A stretch of DNA of 64,000 nt from the NCBI RefSeq assembly GCF_009870125.1, contig NC_046683.1:40377869-40441868 (forward strand), given 5' to 3'. The notes under the pieces were generated by a model that had not been told where the DNA came from, did not search any database, and saw only the letters and a list, made by a program, of their open reading frames with translations. Made by a program: the position numbers and the translations under genes. This document shows positions 12,330 to 24,059 of the stretch, one piece after another (the first letter of the stretch is position 1; the number at the start of each line of letters is the position of its first letter). The DNA comes from Drosophila pseudoobscura (lineage: Eukaryota > Arthropoda > Insecta > Diptera > Drosophilidae).

Positions 12330-13425
12330 TCAACTGCGCATCTGGGAGAGCACACACTGGTCGCCGGTGCGGGGAGGGCCGATAACGTCACCCGATGCGT
12401 CGCGGCACACAAGGCACCATTGACGGGATAGGACAGGGACATTGAGGTAATCCAGCATGGCCTGCAGCTTTGAGGCATCGGTACGAAGATGATGGCAGTC
12501 AGTGGTGGCGACAGCGTTCAGCAGCCAAGAGCGCAGCATTTTCACATCCTGGGGCAGAATGCGAAAGAAGATCCTCGGGTAGCCGTGATACAGGAACTCA
12601 TTTAGGTCCGGGCAGCACAACTGCAAATGCAACAGAGTGCCCACCGCACGGATTATACACCTGAAGCTAGTGTTGCTCAACTCCGCGATGGGTACATTAC
12701 TCAAAATTCGAAGCTCACCCAGCTGGAACGAGAAAGAAAGAGCAGCAGCATCAGGATTAGGGTTACCTCCAAAGCTGCGGTACTCACCTCGCGGTACTGA
12801 TGAATGCCAATGGGTGTTTCGGCATAGCTAAAAATTAAGTGCCACAGCAGGCAGACGCTAACGGCCCTACCGATGCCACTGTGTACGCTAATGAAGCGGG
12901 CAATACGCAGCACATGGCACCGGCTGCTGCTCGAGCTCCCGCTAAAGTAGTCCAGAAACAGTTTGGAAAAGTAATGTACTAGCATTGGCTCCAGCGAGTT
13001 GACCACTTTGAAGGATTGACGCATCAGTGCCATGCGGCAAGTCATCGACGGCCCCTCTCTATCTGGAAGCAGGAACAAGATGCATGCCAATTTCTGCAGC
13101 GTGGCCAGCTCATCGGTGCCCATCTTGCGACTCATTTCCCATAGGTACTGGCAGCACTGTGTGTGGCAAGAATCTGGAGGATTACCGCGCTCTCAGGTTA
13201 AAGCTTGAAACTTACCTTGTTCACCGACAAGGTCCCCATCGGTGCGGGGAGCTGATTGATACGGTCCGCCAGCGCTCCCATTGTCGCAATCCTGTTGAAC
13301 TTGCCCCAGCTAAGCTTGTAGTGCACTTCATCCACAAACAGTTCCTTCACGCATTTGAAATTCTTCTTTCTGGATGGCGGCTGCTCGGGCAACGGCGGCT
13401 GTTGCGAATTTTCGTTTTCAGACAT
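12330..13425 (-). CDS. Unrecognised conserved-looking protein, 323 aa
   Basis: Three exons with clean phase-0 junctions: 13425..13216, 13156..12788 and 12722..12330. The product is 323 residues. The N-terminus is Pro/Gln-rich, then basic, then mostly helical (segments such as ELATLQKLACILFLLP and SVCLLWHLIFSYAE). There is no signal peptide, and I recognise no domain or catalytic motif. The last ~45 residues carry three cysteines and end QMRS. It lies 260 bp upstream of the BACK-domain gene on the same strand, so the two could share a promoter region or a dicistronic message, although each has its own ATG and stop. The splice consistency (both introns under 70 nt, frame kept throughout) is the main evidence that it is real. 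Confidence 0.75.
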
Positions 13426-14129
13426 TTTAAAGTAACTACTAAGCTAGGTTCTAGAAGGTCCGTTTCTAAGAAACGTGTGAAATGCGCACACAGCTTTTAC
13501 GTGAAAATTCTTCTTTAAAATGATAGCCAAAAGCGCTGGCAGCGTCTATGACGCCCTAAGGTCGCGACAGCAATTTCTCGTGCAACCGAAGAGAAGCTCT
13601 TCTCGAACAGCTCTCACTCTTGATCGGAAATGAGCGTGAAAATACTACAAAACATGGACGACGTATGCAGGATGCATGTGTGTGTGTTTCTAAGCAAAAA
13701 ATTGTACACTCTAGGCGCTTGTGTGTGGCGGAATTTTCCAACGCACGTAATGCAAAACTTTATTTATTAATTATTGTGGTACAGCAATCGACACTTTCAC
13801 ACAGCCTTCTGGAGCCTTACACTCGCTTACACCTCACTGGAAATTGAAATGAAAGAAAAGACGGTTTTTTTGTGTTTATGTTTATTGCAATGCAATATGA
13901 AGACACACAACGAACGAAGAGTTTGCAAAGCGGCACTTTCAGTTTCTTCTACCCTTCTTCACTGCTTCTCTACACACTATTCGCATGGCATACACACATA
14001 TGAATATCACATGCAGACACATGCCGGACCAGTGCTGCCCATTCTTACCACAATCTGGTTAACAGTGGGGACTTTTTAGCAAAATGTCACCAAACCATAC
14101 CATATGTTATATGTGTCTCACCTCCTTCC
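13426..14129. other. Intergenic, promoter side of the 323-aa gene
   Basis: No gene recognised. Short ORFs on both strands lack splice or composition support. Confidence 0.5.
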
Positions 14130-14925
14130 CTTTTCAGCTTAATGTTTAAAGTCGAACGTTCAACGTCAACTTTATTGCGGCATGTAACGGCGATCTCTGA
14201 AATAGTTGCCGAACAGGTGAAAAATGACGCAGGGACCTCAGTAAAGGTAATTATTAAGGAGAATCTGTCTTCTACTACTACTACTAAACTTCTACTTTAA
14301 GCCGAGTGAGGGTCCAAAGGATTCGAGGGCGCCTACGAATGATTTTGCGCCTCCATAAGCTAGCCAGCACCACTGAATTGGTGGATACACTTCAGGTGGA
14401 CAAGTACCTGAAGATTGACCTTCTCGAGCTCACATGTTGGGAGTTGCTGGCCTCTGAGATGTGGCGGAAAAAGGCCGCCTTAAGGATGTTTTTGCCGGCA
14501 AGGCATATGACGGATGACGGTATAGATTCGTAATTACCTTCTAGTGCTCTTAGGGAGAGATCAGTTGACGACTCTATTGGTGTTACCTCCGAAGTAGAGG
14601 TCTTCTTCCTGGTGTGTAATGAACGTACATTTCAATATCATGCCGACAGCCTTCTTTGTCCGTCCGGACAAGGGTCACTATTTTTTTGGCAGATCCATGC
14701 TGATAGCCATTAAAACGTCAAGTACGTCAACCATCACAACTGCCCGTACTACAAGTACATACATACATGCTAGGAATTTCTGACGTTACCCACAATTTCG
14801 AAGCCAGCGACTTTGAAGAGCACTTCGGGCTCTTGCAGGAGCTGAGAAAGGGAGCCGGGCCGCCATCGCATGGGGACGAGCTGGTCGTCGACGCCCATCA
14901 GGTGACCATGGTGATCTAATTTTTT
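14130..14925 (+). pseudogene. Decayed coding-like sequence of unknown origin
   Basis: Several short open stretches in different plus-strand frames follow one another and look like protein rather than random translation. They are a piece containing LLRHVTAISEIVAEQVKND; a 75-residue piece (14306..14533) rich in Leu/Arg that includes TTELVDTLQVDKYLKIDLLE and WELLASEMWRKKA; a piece with VTSEVEVFFLVCNERTFQYH; and an ATG-initiated 50-residue piece near 14770..14921 with SDFEEHFGLLQELRKG. Together they suggest a former gene or gene copy just upstream of Lrpprc2 that is now broken. I could not assign a family. A lineage-specific multi-exon gene is a less likely reading, because good splice sites are not evident. 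Confidence 0.3.
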
Positions 14926-15021
14926 TACGTGCTATGTTAATTTGAATTTATAAAAAAAAGGTAGTTACTTTCATTATCATTGAAAAATGCGACCCTGAAT
15001 TGACAGTTGAATCGATAGTCT

Positions 15022-15029
15022 TATCGATA
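15022..15029. promoter_or_regulatory. DRE (TATCGATA) upstream of Lrpprc2
   Basis: Perfect palindromic DNA replication-related element, with a second partial site (ATCGATAG) at 15011-15018, about 130 bp upstream of the Lrpprc2 ATG. DREF and BEAF-32 bind such sites at housekeeping promoters. Confidence 0.7.
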
Positions 15030-15155
15030 GCTGCGGCCCGCCGCTAACTGGAACGAACAGCTGTTTACCGGCGCGTGTTTGTGTTTTTTTTCTGAGCCGC
15101 CCCGCTTTTGGTGACTGTTTCATAATATTAAAGAAATCTGAATGAAGCAGAGGCA

Positions 15156-18100
15156 ATGCAGCGAACGCGTCTGTTGCAAAGTGTGTGGGTGCGTTTAACG
15201 CGACTCGGGCAGTTGCCAGCCGGTGTTCTGCCCACCACATCCCACGGATTACGTTATGCAACGAACCCGTCTCTTACTCTGGCCGGGACTCCTCTGCACC
15301 ATCTTCAGCCACGATGCCTAAGCAGTAGCAGTAGTAGCTGCTCTGCGGACAAAGGAGGCGGTCGCAACATGCGCCCGTCTGGTTCGACGGCTCCCATAAG
15401 CACCGAAGGTCTGTGGACGCAGCTGGAGGCTTATTACCAGCAGCACAGTTTGCTCAACTATGAGCAGTGCCGACGTTTGCTGGAGAATCTTCAGAACACT
15501 CGCGCAGCGGAGGGGCTTGGGCTCAGTGCTACGCAGCTGCACTTCCTGCTTGGCTCGTGCGTCCCCGAGCTGCTTCCCGCCCAAAGCGCACAGGAGCGCC
15601 TGCAGCTTTTTCAGAGCTTGTGGATACAGCTGCTTAAGCAGGGGCAGCCGACCCTGGCCCATTACCACACACAATTGGAGGTTCTGCGGCAAAACCGGCT
15701 GCCACTGGCCGACCATCGGGCACTGCTGGCCGAAATCGGCGTCTACCATGGGACCGCGGATGCCTCATTCTACAGCATCCTGTTAGATGTGGCCTGCTCT
15801 GCGGGGAATATGCGCCAAGCTACCGAGCTGCTAGCGGAAATGCGGGAGAAGAACTTTCCTCTGACGGAGGCCAACTTTCACGCCCTGCTCCTGGGCCATG
15901 GACGCAGCAAGGATTTGCCAGGAGTCGAGTCCGTGTTGTCCAGCATGCGGGCTGCTGGAATCTCGCTGAGTGCCAGCACCCAAGCGATTCGCTTCGCAGC
16001 CTTTGTGGAAAACGATGAGGTTGCCAAGGCGAGGGATCTGCTGCAGGTCCACAGTGGTTTCACAGCCCCCCAGCTACTGCAGATGCTGCGCGTCACCCTT
16101 TATAGCCAGTCGGTGGACAACGATCTTGTTCAGCAGCTGGTCAAAGAGTTGCCCAAGGACTATCTGACTGGATTCGATGTACCCCCGGCCCTGAATAGCC
16201 TCTGCATCGAACTGGTGCATCAGGGCCAGGCCCAGCTGGCAATCCGACTGGTGGCTGCACTGCCAACACCCACGTTCAATGGCAACCAGAACGTGGACGA
16301 GTACGCGGCGCTAATCCTGCAGGAGTTCTTCCGCGCTCACGTGCCCATAGAGGAGACGCTCCAGTTCGCCCACGAGCTGAGCCAGCGCGGACAGAACCAG
16401 CGGGCCCTGCACCTGGTCACCGAGCTGGCCCTGCGCCGGCTGCCTGCCGTAGCCCTACGCTGCTTTGAGGCTCTCTGTGCTGCCGGAGAGGAACTGCGAC
16501 CGCATTACTTCTGGCCCTTGATTCTGCATCAACACCGACGGAATGGCGAGAGTGGCATGCTCCGATTGGTCTCTGAGATGAAACGACTGCGTGTGGAGTG
16601 CGACGAGGACACCCTGCGCCAATACCTCCTGCCCAATCTTGTACAGACGCTGCAGGAGCCGCTGCAGGCCCTCCAGCAACTGGAGTCGGTGGGCATTAAG
16701 CCCTCCCAAGTCGTTGTCCACGTGATCACCCAACTGCTGCAGCAGCACCAGCAACTTCCCGAGATCCTGGATCTCCTCCAGCGCTATCCCACGCGCCTCC
16801 AGCTGTCCTCGCTCCTCCAACCTCTGTCTGCCCTCTCGGTCCACGCCCGGGCCACGAAGCGCTTCGAACTGTTCGCCCAGCTTGTACAGGCACTGCAGCT
16901 TCGGTCGCTGCAGAAGGAAGAGGACTTCGTCGGCGCCCTGCTCCTTCAAATGTGTGGCCCCCAAATGCGACTCCGACAGGATGCCACCTCCCTGCTCAAA
17001 TTCGTGCACGAGCTGCGACGCCTGGAGCTGCAAATGTCGCCGGCCGCCGCCGAAGCTCTACTCTCGATCGCCCGACAAGGCACAGAGGATAACCAGGTGC
17101 TCCAGGCGCTGGGCAAGACGATTCAAAAGATGCGCAACGCCAAGCTTACCCTACCGGCAGACTCGGCTGCTCACGGCGGATTCATCAAGCACCCGCGCGA
17201 CATGAGCCAGGACGAGCTGGAGTGCCATCTGATCGAGCTCGAGTCGAAGAAGCTTAATACACGCGGTGTCCTGCGACGCCTGCTGCAGTTGTCCGTGCGG
17301 AACGGCCGCTTGGAACGGGCCCAGCAACTGCTGGTCAAGTGTCAGGCACTCAATGTGCAGACCAGCGCCGGCATGCTGGCCTCCATCTTCGATCTGCACA
17401 TCAAGCAGCGCGATCTGGCACGGGCCCAGCAGAGCCTGGAGAATCTGCAGAGCACTTACCCAGGTGCGACCCCTCTTCATCCCTCAGTGCCATCCAATAA
17501 CTATAAATATTTGCAGGTTTTCTGATCGATGAGCATAAACTGATCGACTTTGCCGGCCTTCTGGTGCATGGCGGTCAGCTGGAGGCAGCTAAGCAGGTGC
17601 TGCAGCGACGTGCCGACGAGCATAAGGTCATTGGAGGCACCTACGTGATCAAGAATGTGTGGCAGCTGCTTACCAATGTGGCCCAGATGGCCGCAGATAC
17701 GAATCAACAGGAAGCTGGAGGTGTAGCAGGAGCACCGGCTGCTGCATCTGCTGGCCGCAACTTAACTCAAGAGACACTGGACTTCCTGCGGCAGCTGGGA
17801 TACTGCCAGGTTCACAATGCTCTCCTCGGGCCCGTTCTGCGAGAGTGGTTGCTGCGCGGGGACCTTGACGCAGCAGTCGCCGAGTTCCAACGTCTGGCAA
17901 GCCAGCACAAGCACACGCCGCTGCAGTTCGAACTGCTGTCGCTATTGGTGCGACTGGGCAATGGGAACGCGGAGGACCTGGCACGCTTCAAGGGTACTAC
18001 GGCGGGCTCTGCCCAGCAGCACTTGGCCGCGGTGACGGCGACTGTGAGCCGTGTGCACGGGGCAGCGAACATGAATAGCGCCCTGCTGCTGGCGCTGGCC

Positions 18101-18466
18101 GAATCAGGCACAGAGACGCAGCTGCGACGGCTAATCATTAACCCAGAGTTCCGCATCAATCACGATTTGCTGATAAAGAACTGCGAGCACCTTGGACAGG
18201 AGGGCGCCGTACGCACCCTACTGCGTCTGGCCCGGGGCGTACGTGGCGTGCAGCGCAGCATCGATGAGCAGCGCATCTACGACATGCTGCTTTCCCAGTT
18301 TAGTAAGAGCAACAACTACGAGGCGGCCCTGGATCTGTTTGAGCGGCTCGAGGCCGATGACGAGCTGAAGGTGTCCCAGGAGTTCATCCGCAACCTGGTC
18401 AAGCTGCTGCAACTAAATAACGTGGAGATACCGAGCGGCATAGCGTTGCGTGCACAAATTAGATAG
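15156..18466 (+). CDS. Lrpprc2: Lrpprc2, mitochondrial pentatricopeptide-repeat protein
   Basis: Homologue of vertebrate LRPPRC, which acts in mitochondrial mRNA stability and translation coordination. Two exons, 15156..17463 (ending phase 1) and 17517..18466, with a 53-nt intron, encode about 1085 residues. The N-terminus is Arg/Ser/Leu-rich without acids (MQRTRLLQSVWVRLTRLG), as expected for a mitochondrial targeting peptide. PPR-like helical hairpins are clear around residues 203-280 (FYSILLDVACSAGNMRQATE, then NFHALLLGHGRSKDLPGVE) and recur toward the C-terminus (NYEAALDLFERLEADDELK). D. melanogaster has two LRPPRC homologues; the other is bicoid stability factor (bsf). Identity rests on PPR content plus position between the futsch/Gr2a cluster and ns3. 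The reading frame is intact. Confidence 0.88.
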
Positions 18467-19376
18467 CCGCATTTTTAGTTGTTAACTAAAGCTCCCTAAG
18501 CAGAGCTTCGACGCGATGTTTTTTAAGTTAAACCAACCTAAGAACGCAATATAACAACAAGGTAGGACGCGCGAGTTGAAAGATCCGAGATCAGTTTCCG
18601 ATGGAATGTTGTCGCCCAAAAATACGTTGATTATACGAGTTTTTATATTGATAAATTGTACAAATAAGAAAACAATTTGGTAACATTTGTAATTAGTTAA
18701 AAAATGGGTGCAACTGGTGCGGCCGTCCGAAGGCACGCCCTTTCGTATATAATCAGCCATGCTCCGGGCTTACCAAATTATTAGCGATTATAATTTGGAA
18801 AATATGCATACGAATTTAAATTTGTGTGTTCGATTTTCCCAACATTATGCTAAGTACTATCCTATCTGGCAGTTAGTTTGCTTTCGCGTGTCATCCAGTC
18901 GAGATATCCGCATGTCCGCCGCATGTCGGTGGCCAGGCTGGCGTGCAACTGATTGCGATGTTGACAAACTTGCTTGGCTAAAGCTAGCTGAAACTAAGAG
19001 CCCAAGTTACCACGTTCCAGGGTCTCCTTTAGCGTCAACGGATGCTTCAGAGCGAATTTTAAACAGCCCAGACTCGACTACAACTTCTTGTTAATCTTGG
19101 GTCTGAACCTGATAGCTGCGCGGATTAGCGAATAAATCGTAGAATATATTTTTTTAATTCGCTGAAAAGTTACGTGGTTGTCGAAGCACCGTTTCATGAT
19201 TTTCTGTGCAAACAAGGCTATTTTGTCATACATTTCGAAAATGCTAACAGCCCTAACAATTAAGGCTAACAATTGGCTGATATGCGTTTCCTTTTCGCAG
19301 TTTTCCTACCTCCTACCTCCTACACACACACAGCCTACTTTAAGTGTCCCAGCACCTGTATAAGGATTGACTGCAG
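18467..19376. other. Intergenic, 3' of Lrpprc2
   Basis: Contains the Lrpprc2 3' end, then AT-rich sequence with no recognisable gene. A CCTACCTCCTACCTCC tract and a short CA run lie at about 19306-19332. Confidence 0.5.
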
Positions 19377-20690
19377 TTGAAAAATGTTTTCAAACGAAAA
19401 CGGGGCAAGCGACAGAAGCGGACGCCAATGCGTTGGGAGCTGCAGTATCGAAAACACACAGAAAAAGGACGAAAGCGTCACTTCGTTCCCCTTGCTGTTC
19501 GAGGCAACCATGCGGTGGTGTTGATTCTTGTTTTACTCCCAGTAGCTATGGTAAGTTTTGCCCAGGATCTTGATGCGAAAACAGGAACAATTGGAGGAAG
19601 TGGTACTGGAACTAATAATACTGCTGATGCCGTTCGTCGCGAGGGGTACGCGGTCGACGGTACGACTCACGAGCAGCTTGGACAGGACCACTGGCCTTCC
19701 GTCGAGTACTGCCCATACCGTCGTTTCGCCAACTATTCGCGGGATCTAACCTCGTCACAAAAAGCCTGAGTCCCTCTAATACACTAACGCAAACCGCCTT
19801 GCGTTCGTTTTTATCCCACCTGCCTCTCGGTAAGTAATGCCAGTCAAACTTGCTCCAATGAGCCAATGTGTCCGCGCCCGCTCCTCTTTGCTAGCGTGCT
19901 AGCGAAGACACTTGTAATTTTTTAAAAGAATTGGTTGATCACATCTACCATTTGATGGAGTACAATTACCAGGAGCTGAATGCCCACCTCGATGACCGGA
20001 ATTGAATCGGAAACGATATATGTACCTTCCACCTTCCACCCTCCATCTATCTCCATAGATGCACGTGATCACATATTTCTGGAACTGAAATGAAGCGCAT
20101 CTTGATCAACATGCCGAAAGCACTTAAGATGTACTTTGTAATGTTACAAATGGATAACTTAAAGAAGGATATACACCTAGAGCCACAGAATTTCTTACAT
20201 CGGATATCGAATGGATAGTCGTCAAGCTATGCGGGGCCAGAAATGAGATCGTAGCTACGCTGCTTATACTTGTGCTATTTGTCAAAATGCTACAAGTTCA
20301 ACCATGACATGGGTATAACGACTTACGATGTTTTAAAGTGCCTGCACTAGACCTGGTATTATATTTTCCCTACAAAGCGCCTAGATTCCTAATAATACAG
20401 TCTTTGTCGAAGCGATGAAGAAAATTATTGAGGCGGACTGGCCCGCTGAAAAAGGTTTTAGACTTGATCCTCAAACAGATGAAGCTCGGTTTTCCGCCAA
20501 TATTTCGAAGTCCTGCTAGAACAAGGGTAATGCTTCTGGATTAAGCTACAGAAATCCGCGACTTAATTGATTCTATGATCAGCGATATTCACCTAAACAC
20601 ACTGAGGACCGCGAGGACATTTGACGTTTACGGAAAATTTGGCACAGATCGCCTAATCTTTCGACTAATAAGTCGAATGAGTTTATGAAT
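19377..20690 (+). pseudogene. Decayed coding-like sequence of unknown origin
   Basis: Plus-strand translation shows protein-like pieces in changing frames over about 1.3 kb. Recognisable stretches include a basic start followed by a hydrophobic segment (AVVLILVLLPVAMVSFA), then ELVDHIYHLMEYNYQELNA, MKRILINMPKALKMYF, IEWIVVKLCGARNEIVATLL and TEIRDLIDSMISDIHLNTL. Their composition (hydrophobic heptads, few Cys/Pro) differs from the surrounding AT-rich noise. I could not name a family; it may be a dead host gene copy or part of a transposable element. It is broken, with several interruptions, and is followed directly by an SGM/DINE-1 fragment. Confidence 0.35.
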
Positions 20691-20715
20691 ACTTTATGCA
20701 AATTAGATGCATTTT

Positions 20716-21060
20716 TGTATACCCGGTACTCGATCGGTTTCGGACTATATTTGTTTTGTGGTGTGTATTTAAAACCCAGAAGGAAGCGTTTCCGACCCCA
20801 TTAAGTATATATTTTCTTAATCAGCATCAATAGCCGAGTCGATATACCTATGTCTGTTTATCCGTCCGTCAGGGTATCAAGCCCCCTTCCTCCCCCACAA
20901 AGAAGGAAAACCTGTGGTATCTACAATTTGAAAGATACGAGAGACCATGCATATTTAGCAGATTGCCAAATCTAGATCAGGTCGGATCCTTGAATAGAAT
21001 ATCTCTCTCTCACACACTTTTCCTCGTACAGTGTTCACGCGCTGAGTGAGGGGAGCAAGG
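20716..21060 (+). mobile_element. SGM/DINE-1 (Helentron-type) fragment
   Basis: Begins at a TATACCCGGTACTCG-like stretch and contains GAAGGAAGCGTTTCCGACCC, AAGTATATATTTTCTTAATC, AGCATCAATAGCCGAGTCGA and CTATGTCTGTTTATCCGTCC. These are hallmark segments of the Drosophila DINE-1/INE-1 family. Downstream, CCCCACAAAGAAGGAAAACC and TGTGGTATCTACAATTTGAA match the obscura-group SGM version as I remember it. The copy is partial and diverged; its right edge is approximate. Confidence 0.75.
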
Positions 21061-22796
21061 TAAAACGGCTAGTGAAGGTAGTAAAGGCTAGTAAAAATTG
21101 AGAAAAGGATGCATGTGGCAACGATTACATCAACCATCTTGCCCATAACTTTTCGGTTTCCGTCAACCTTCAGCTTCAAGACTATGTCAAAAGAGTGGTC
21201 GGGGAAGCGAAAAACAACGTAGGATACTGTAAGACCCTGGCCTACATTTACAGTCAAGGCGCTTACTTAATTTGTGAACGGCTAGTTGATCCAATAGTGA
21301 GTACAGATTTCACCTGAATGCTCCACTATTTATACAGAAAAAACTGTTAGGTTTAGTTGCCTTTTTCTGATATCAGGGCTTACTTATAAGTCAACATATT
21401 AGTTCCAAAATAAGTCACTATAGTGATGCCAAAAATTGACTAACGAAATGGGCAACATTCTGCATACCCTGGGGAAGGGGATATTACAGAATTAAGAAAT
21501 TGTTTGTCACTCCAATGAATTCAGAAACTATACAGTTTCTATTTTAATGCTAACTCACTGAAATTTTGCAGTGTGTGGTCTTCTTACTGCGACCGATACT
21601 ATATATACAGGAAACATAATATTGCATTTTTTTTCTAGAACATGTCAATCTGAGAAAAAGTCAGTAGTATTATTTAAAATTTGCTGGGAAAAAGGGTATA
21701 TTAATAGTAATACAAGGAAGTAGGGTATAAAGATGTATACTCATACTCATAGCACATACCTGGTGACCAGCAACAATGACGGATGTTAACCTTCTGTACA
21801 CACTTACGTTTTAGACACAATCCAAAAAAAGGGAGCTAGTAAAATAAAAAAATCTTTTAGAAAATCGATACATCAATCGGGTAAAATTGTGTGATCAGGG
21901 CTCAGGTTACTATCACTAACCATACAACTTATTGATATAGATATTCTCTCGGCCATCGGGAATCCGCTGTATGTTGCTGCGTTGCTTTATTTGGGTACAG
22001 TAAAATTTGAGGTGAATTATACTAATTAGCTTATAAGTTATATTTGTAAAATCACACAATACAAATGAATTGTATGTTTTAAGAATATTCTTGGCAATAA
22101 TAATTTTTTTTTATATATATTTATTTTTATTTATCCATATTTATTACTGTTGAGCAAAAACTATAAAACTCAAGAAATAAAATTGATTCTTTAATGATTT
22201 TTATTTTTTGGATTCAACTAATGTATTAATGAAGAGCTCATACGGAGCCGAGAAAAAATGTATATACATCCTTACTAATTGACCCAAGACGAACATTTAA
22301 AACAAGTTTTTAGGTTACAAGCAGATAAAATAATTTATTTTTCTGAAAATATGGTTAAAGATCGCAGCTTTGAGGCATAAATATGTGGACATCGATAAAT
22401 TTCTGATTGAAACTACTAGATAACTCCCCAATGAGTAAATAGATGTATGTATGTATTAATAATAATTATTATGGATAGTTACTATTAGAAATCTCTCTAT
22501 TATGCAAAAAAGTTTTTGTTAGATGTCTTGGTCGGCCCCATATTTTACTCCAATCGAACGAGCATCGCGAATTGGGGTCTTGCCTCCTAGTAATATACAA
22601 ATAATTATTATCACCGCAGAATATCCATTAAACATAAATGGATAGATTATCCTTAGAGTAGCGATTTAGTATATTTAATTCTGTTGTGCGGCTATTCTAA
22701 GTGTATTTTTCGGTTACAAAAATATAAAATAATCATTTGCGATAACCGGAGCATGGCTGATAATATTTATCTGTGTGTGTTGGAGTGCACGTATGA
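21061..22796. other. Repeat-rich AT intergenic sequence, no gene seen
   Basis: About 1.7 kb of AT-rich DNA (several 300-bp blocks dominated by A/T) with only stray ORFs under 65 codons. A stretch around 21455-21560 (ATACCCTGGGGAAGGGGATA) resembles other obscura-group dispersed repeats, but I cannot name it. Confidence 0.5.
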
Positions 22797-23603
22797 TCAC
22801 AGCTTGGCCGGAGGTAGACGGCGACGCTGAGCAGCCAGTGGTGTGCTCTCCTTCCGGAGTTGGGCCAGCAGTTGTTCGCGCCACGGCCGGAGAAGGTGTC
22901 GCTTGGTAGCCAGCAGGGATGCAGTGGGCAGGCGCGAATGCTGATCCATGCGTGTCCAGAAATGCTGCGCGTCTGCCGCCAGGCTGGCGACAAAGCCGCT
23001 TCCCAAGGCAGACCTAGCATCGGCCCGTTCCCCCAGTCGGAGTAACACCTCGATGTGTGGAAGGCTCCAGCTTGGTCCCGCCTCGACGCAGGGATGTAGA
23101 TGGGAGAGCGATAGCAGGAAGTAGGCGGCCTCCGTGGCGTAGACGAGGTCGCAGAGGCAGCAGATGGTGACCCCCAGGCCCTGGCAAGGGCCCTGTACAA
23201 AAGCCACCAGTAGCTTTCGGCAGCTAAGCAGCTTCTTGGCCAGGGAACGCATCACAAAATCGGCTGCCCGCTGCTGGATGAACCGATCCTCGACCTCGTC
23301 GCGTTTCTCTCTCCCTGGTCCCTGCTCCAGAGCCAGCGGCTGGCAATCACCCTCACGTCCCACGGCAAACTCGCCCGACAGCACTACTATGCTGATGTCG
23401 CCATCCGCATTGGCTGCGTCCAGTGCTCTCATGAGCTCGTAGATGGTGCGCCGTTGCCATCGCTGGAACTGGATGACCAGCAACCCCCCGCGGCGCCTGA
23501 TCGTCAGCTCTCTAAACTGCCTGCAGAATAGATTGTCTTCGGCAGCTGTGCTCATTGCGATGCCGAATTGCAGACTGACGGCCCAGCATTCGTACATAGA
23601 CAT
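22797..23603 (-). CDS. Crotonase-superfamily protein (ECI2/CDYL-like fold), intronless
   Basis: Single exon of 268 residues. The sequence aligns by eye with the enoyl-CoA hydratase/isomerase fold: the N-terminal strand RRGGLLVIQFQRWQRR, the helix YELMRALDAANADGDISIVV leading to LSGEF, then AFVQGPCQGLGVTICCLCDL and VYATEAAYF. The closest pattern I know is the ECI2/CDYL subgroup (GPAIGLGVSILPLCDVVWAN). The oxyanion-hole glycines are present. The following loop reads SHLHPCVEAGPSWSLPHI, where ECI2/CDYL proteins have a QSPDG-type segment, so activity is uncertain. Two ATGs lie at the start (MSM); I used the first. By position this should be the gene I recall as CG14787. Function unproven. Confidence 0.8.
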   Translation of the reverse strand: MSMYECWAVSLQFGIAMSTAAEDNLFCRQFRELTIRRRGGLLVIQFQRWQRRTIYELMRALDAANADGDISIVVLSGEFAVGREGDCQPLALEQGPGREKRDEVEDRFIQQRAADFVMRSLAKKLLSCRKLLVAFVQGPCQGLGVTICCLCDLVYATEAAYFLLSLSHLHPCVEAGPSWSLPHIEVLLRLGERADARSALGSGFVASLAADAQHFWTRMDQHSRLPTASLLATKRHLLRPWREQLLAQLRKESTPLAAQRRRLPPAKL

Positions 23604-24059
23604 TGCCGCCTCCAGATTGACATGATAGCAGGGTGTTCAAAGTTCAGCGTTCTTCCGTTCGAGCGCTCCGCTGGCATAAAGCCAAGCATGTGATGTTGTT
23701 CTGCTACTCTCACGCATCTCGCAGATGCGTAATTTCAATCAAGCACTCACTCACACACACTCATACACTTACATGGATGCTGCAAAAACATTTCTCAGAG
23801 TGCACTGCTCTCTATTTGAGCTCTGACATACGCTATTGCGGCAGCTCGCAATTCTCTGTCGCTTATTTACATTCTTAATCAAATTTAACCCAAATAGATT
23901 AGACGGAACCCCAGTGGGCATATCTTACAGATAACCATACAGTATACGAGAGTATAGCTTGCAAACCCCTGGGGATATCCTTTCATTCGTAGGTAAAAGG
24001 TAATTCTAGTCCTAATAGTGTACAATATAAATATGATCAGTGCTTGAAACACTTAGCAC
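23604..24059. other. Intergenic between the crotonase gene and ns3
   Basis: 456 bp. It should hold the 5' region of the crotonase-fold gene and the 3' UTR of ns3, both on the minus strand. No other feature seen. Confidence 0.5.

Noticed and set aside
16455-17033. 192-codon antisense ORF inside Lrpprc2
   Set aside because: Leu/Gln-rich mirror of the PPR protein, with no independent signal.
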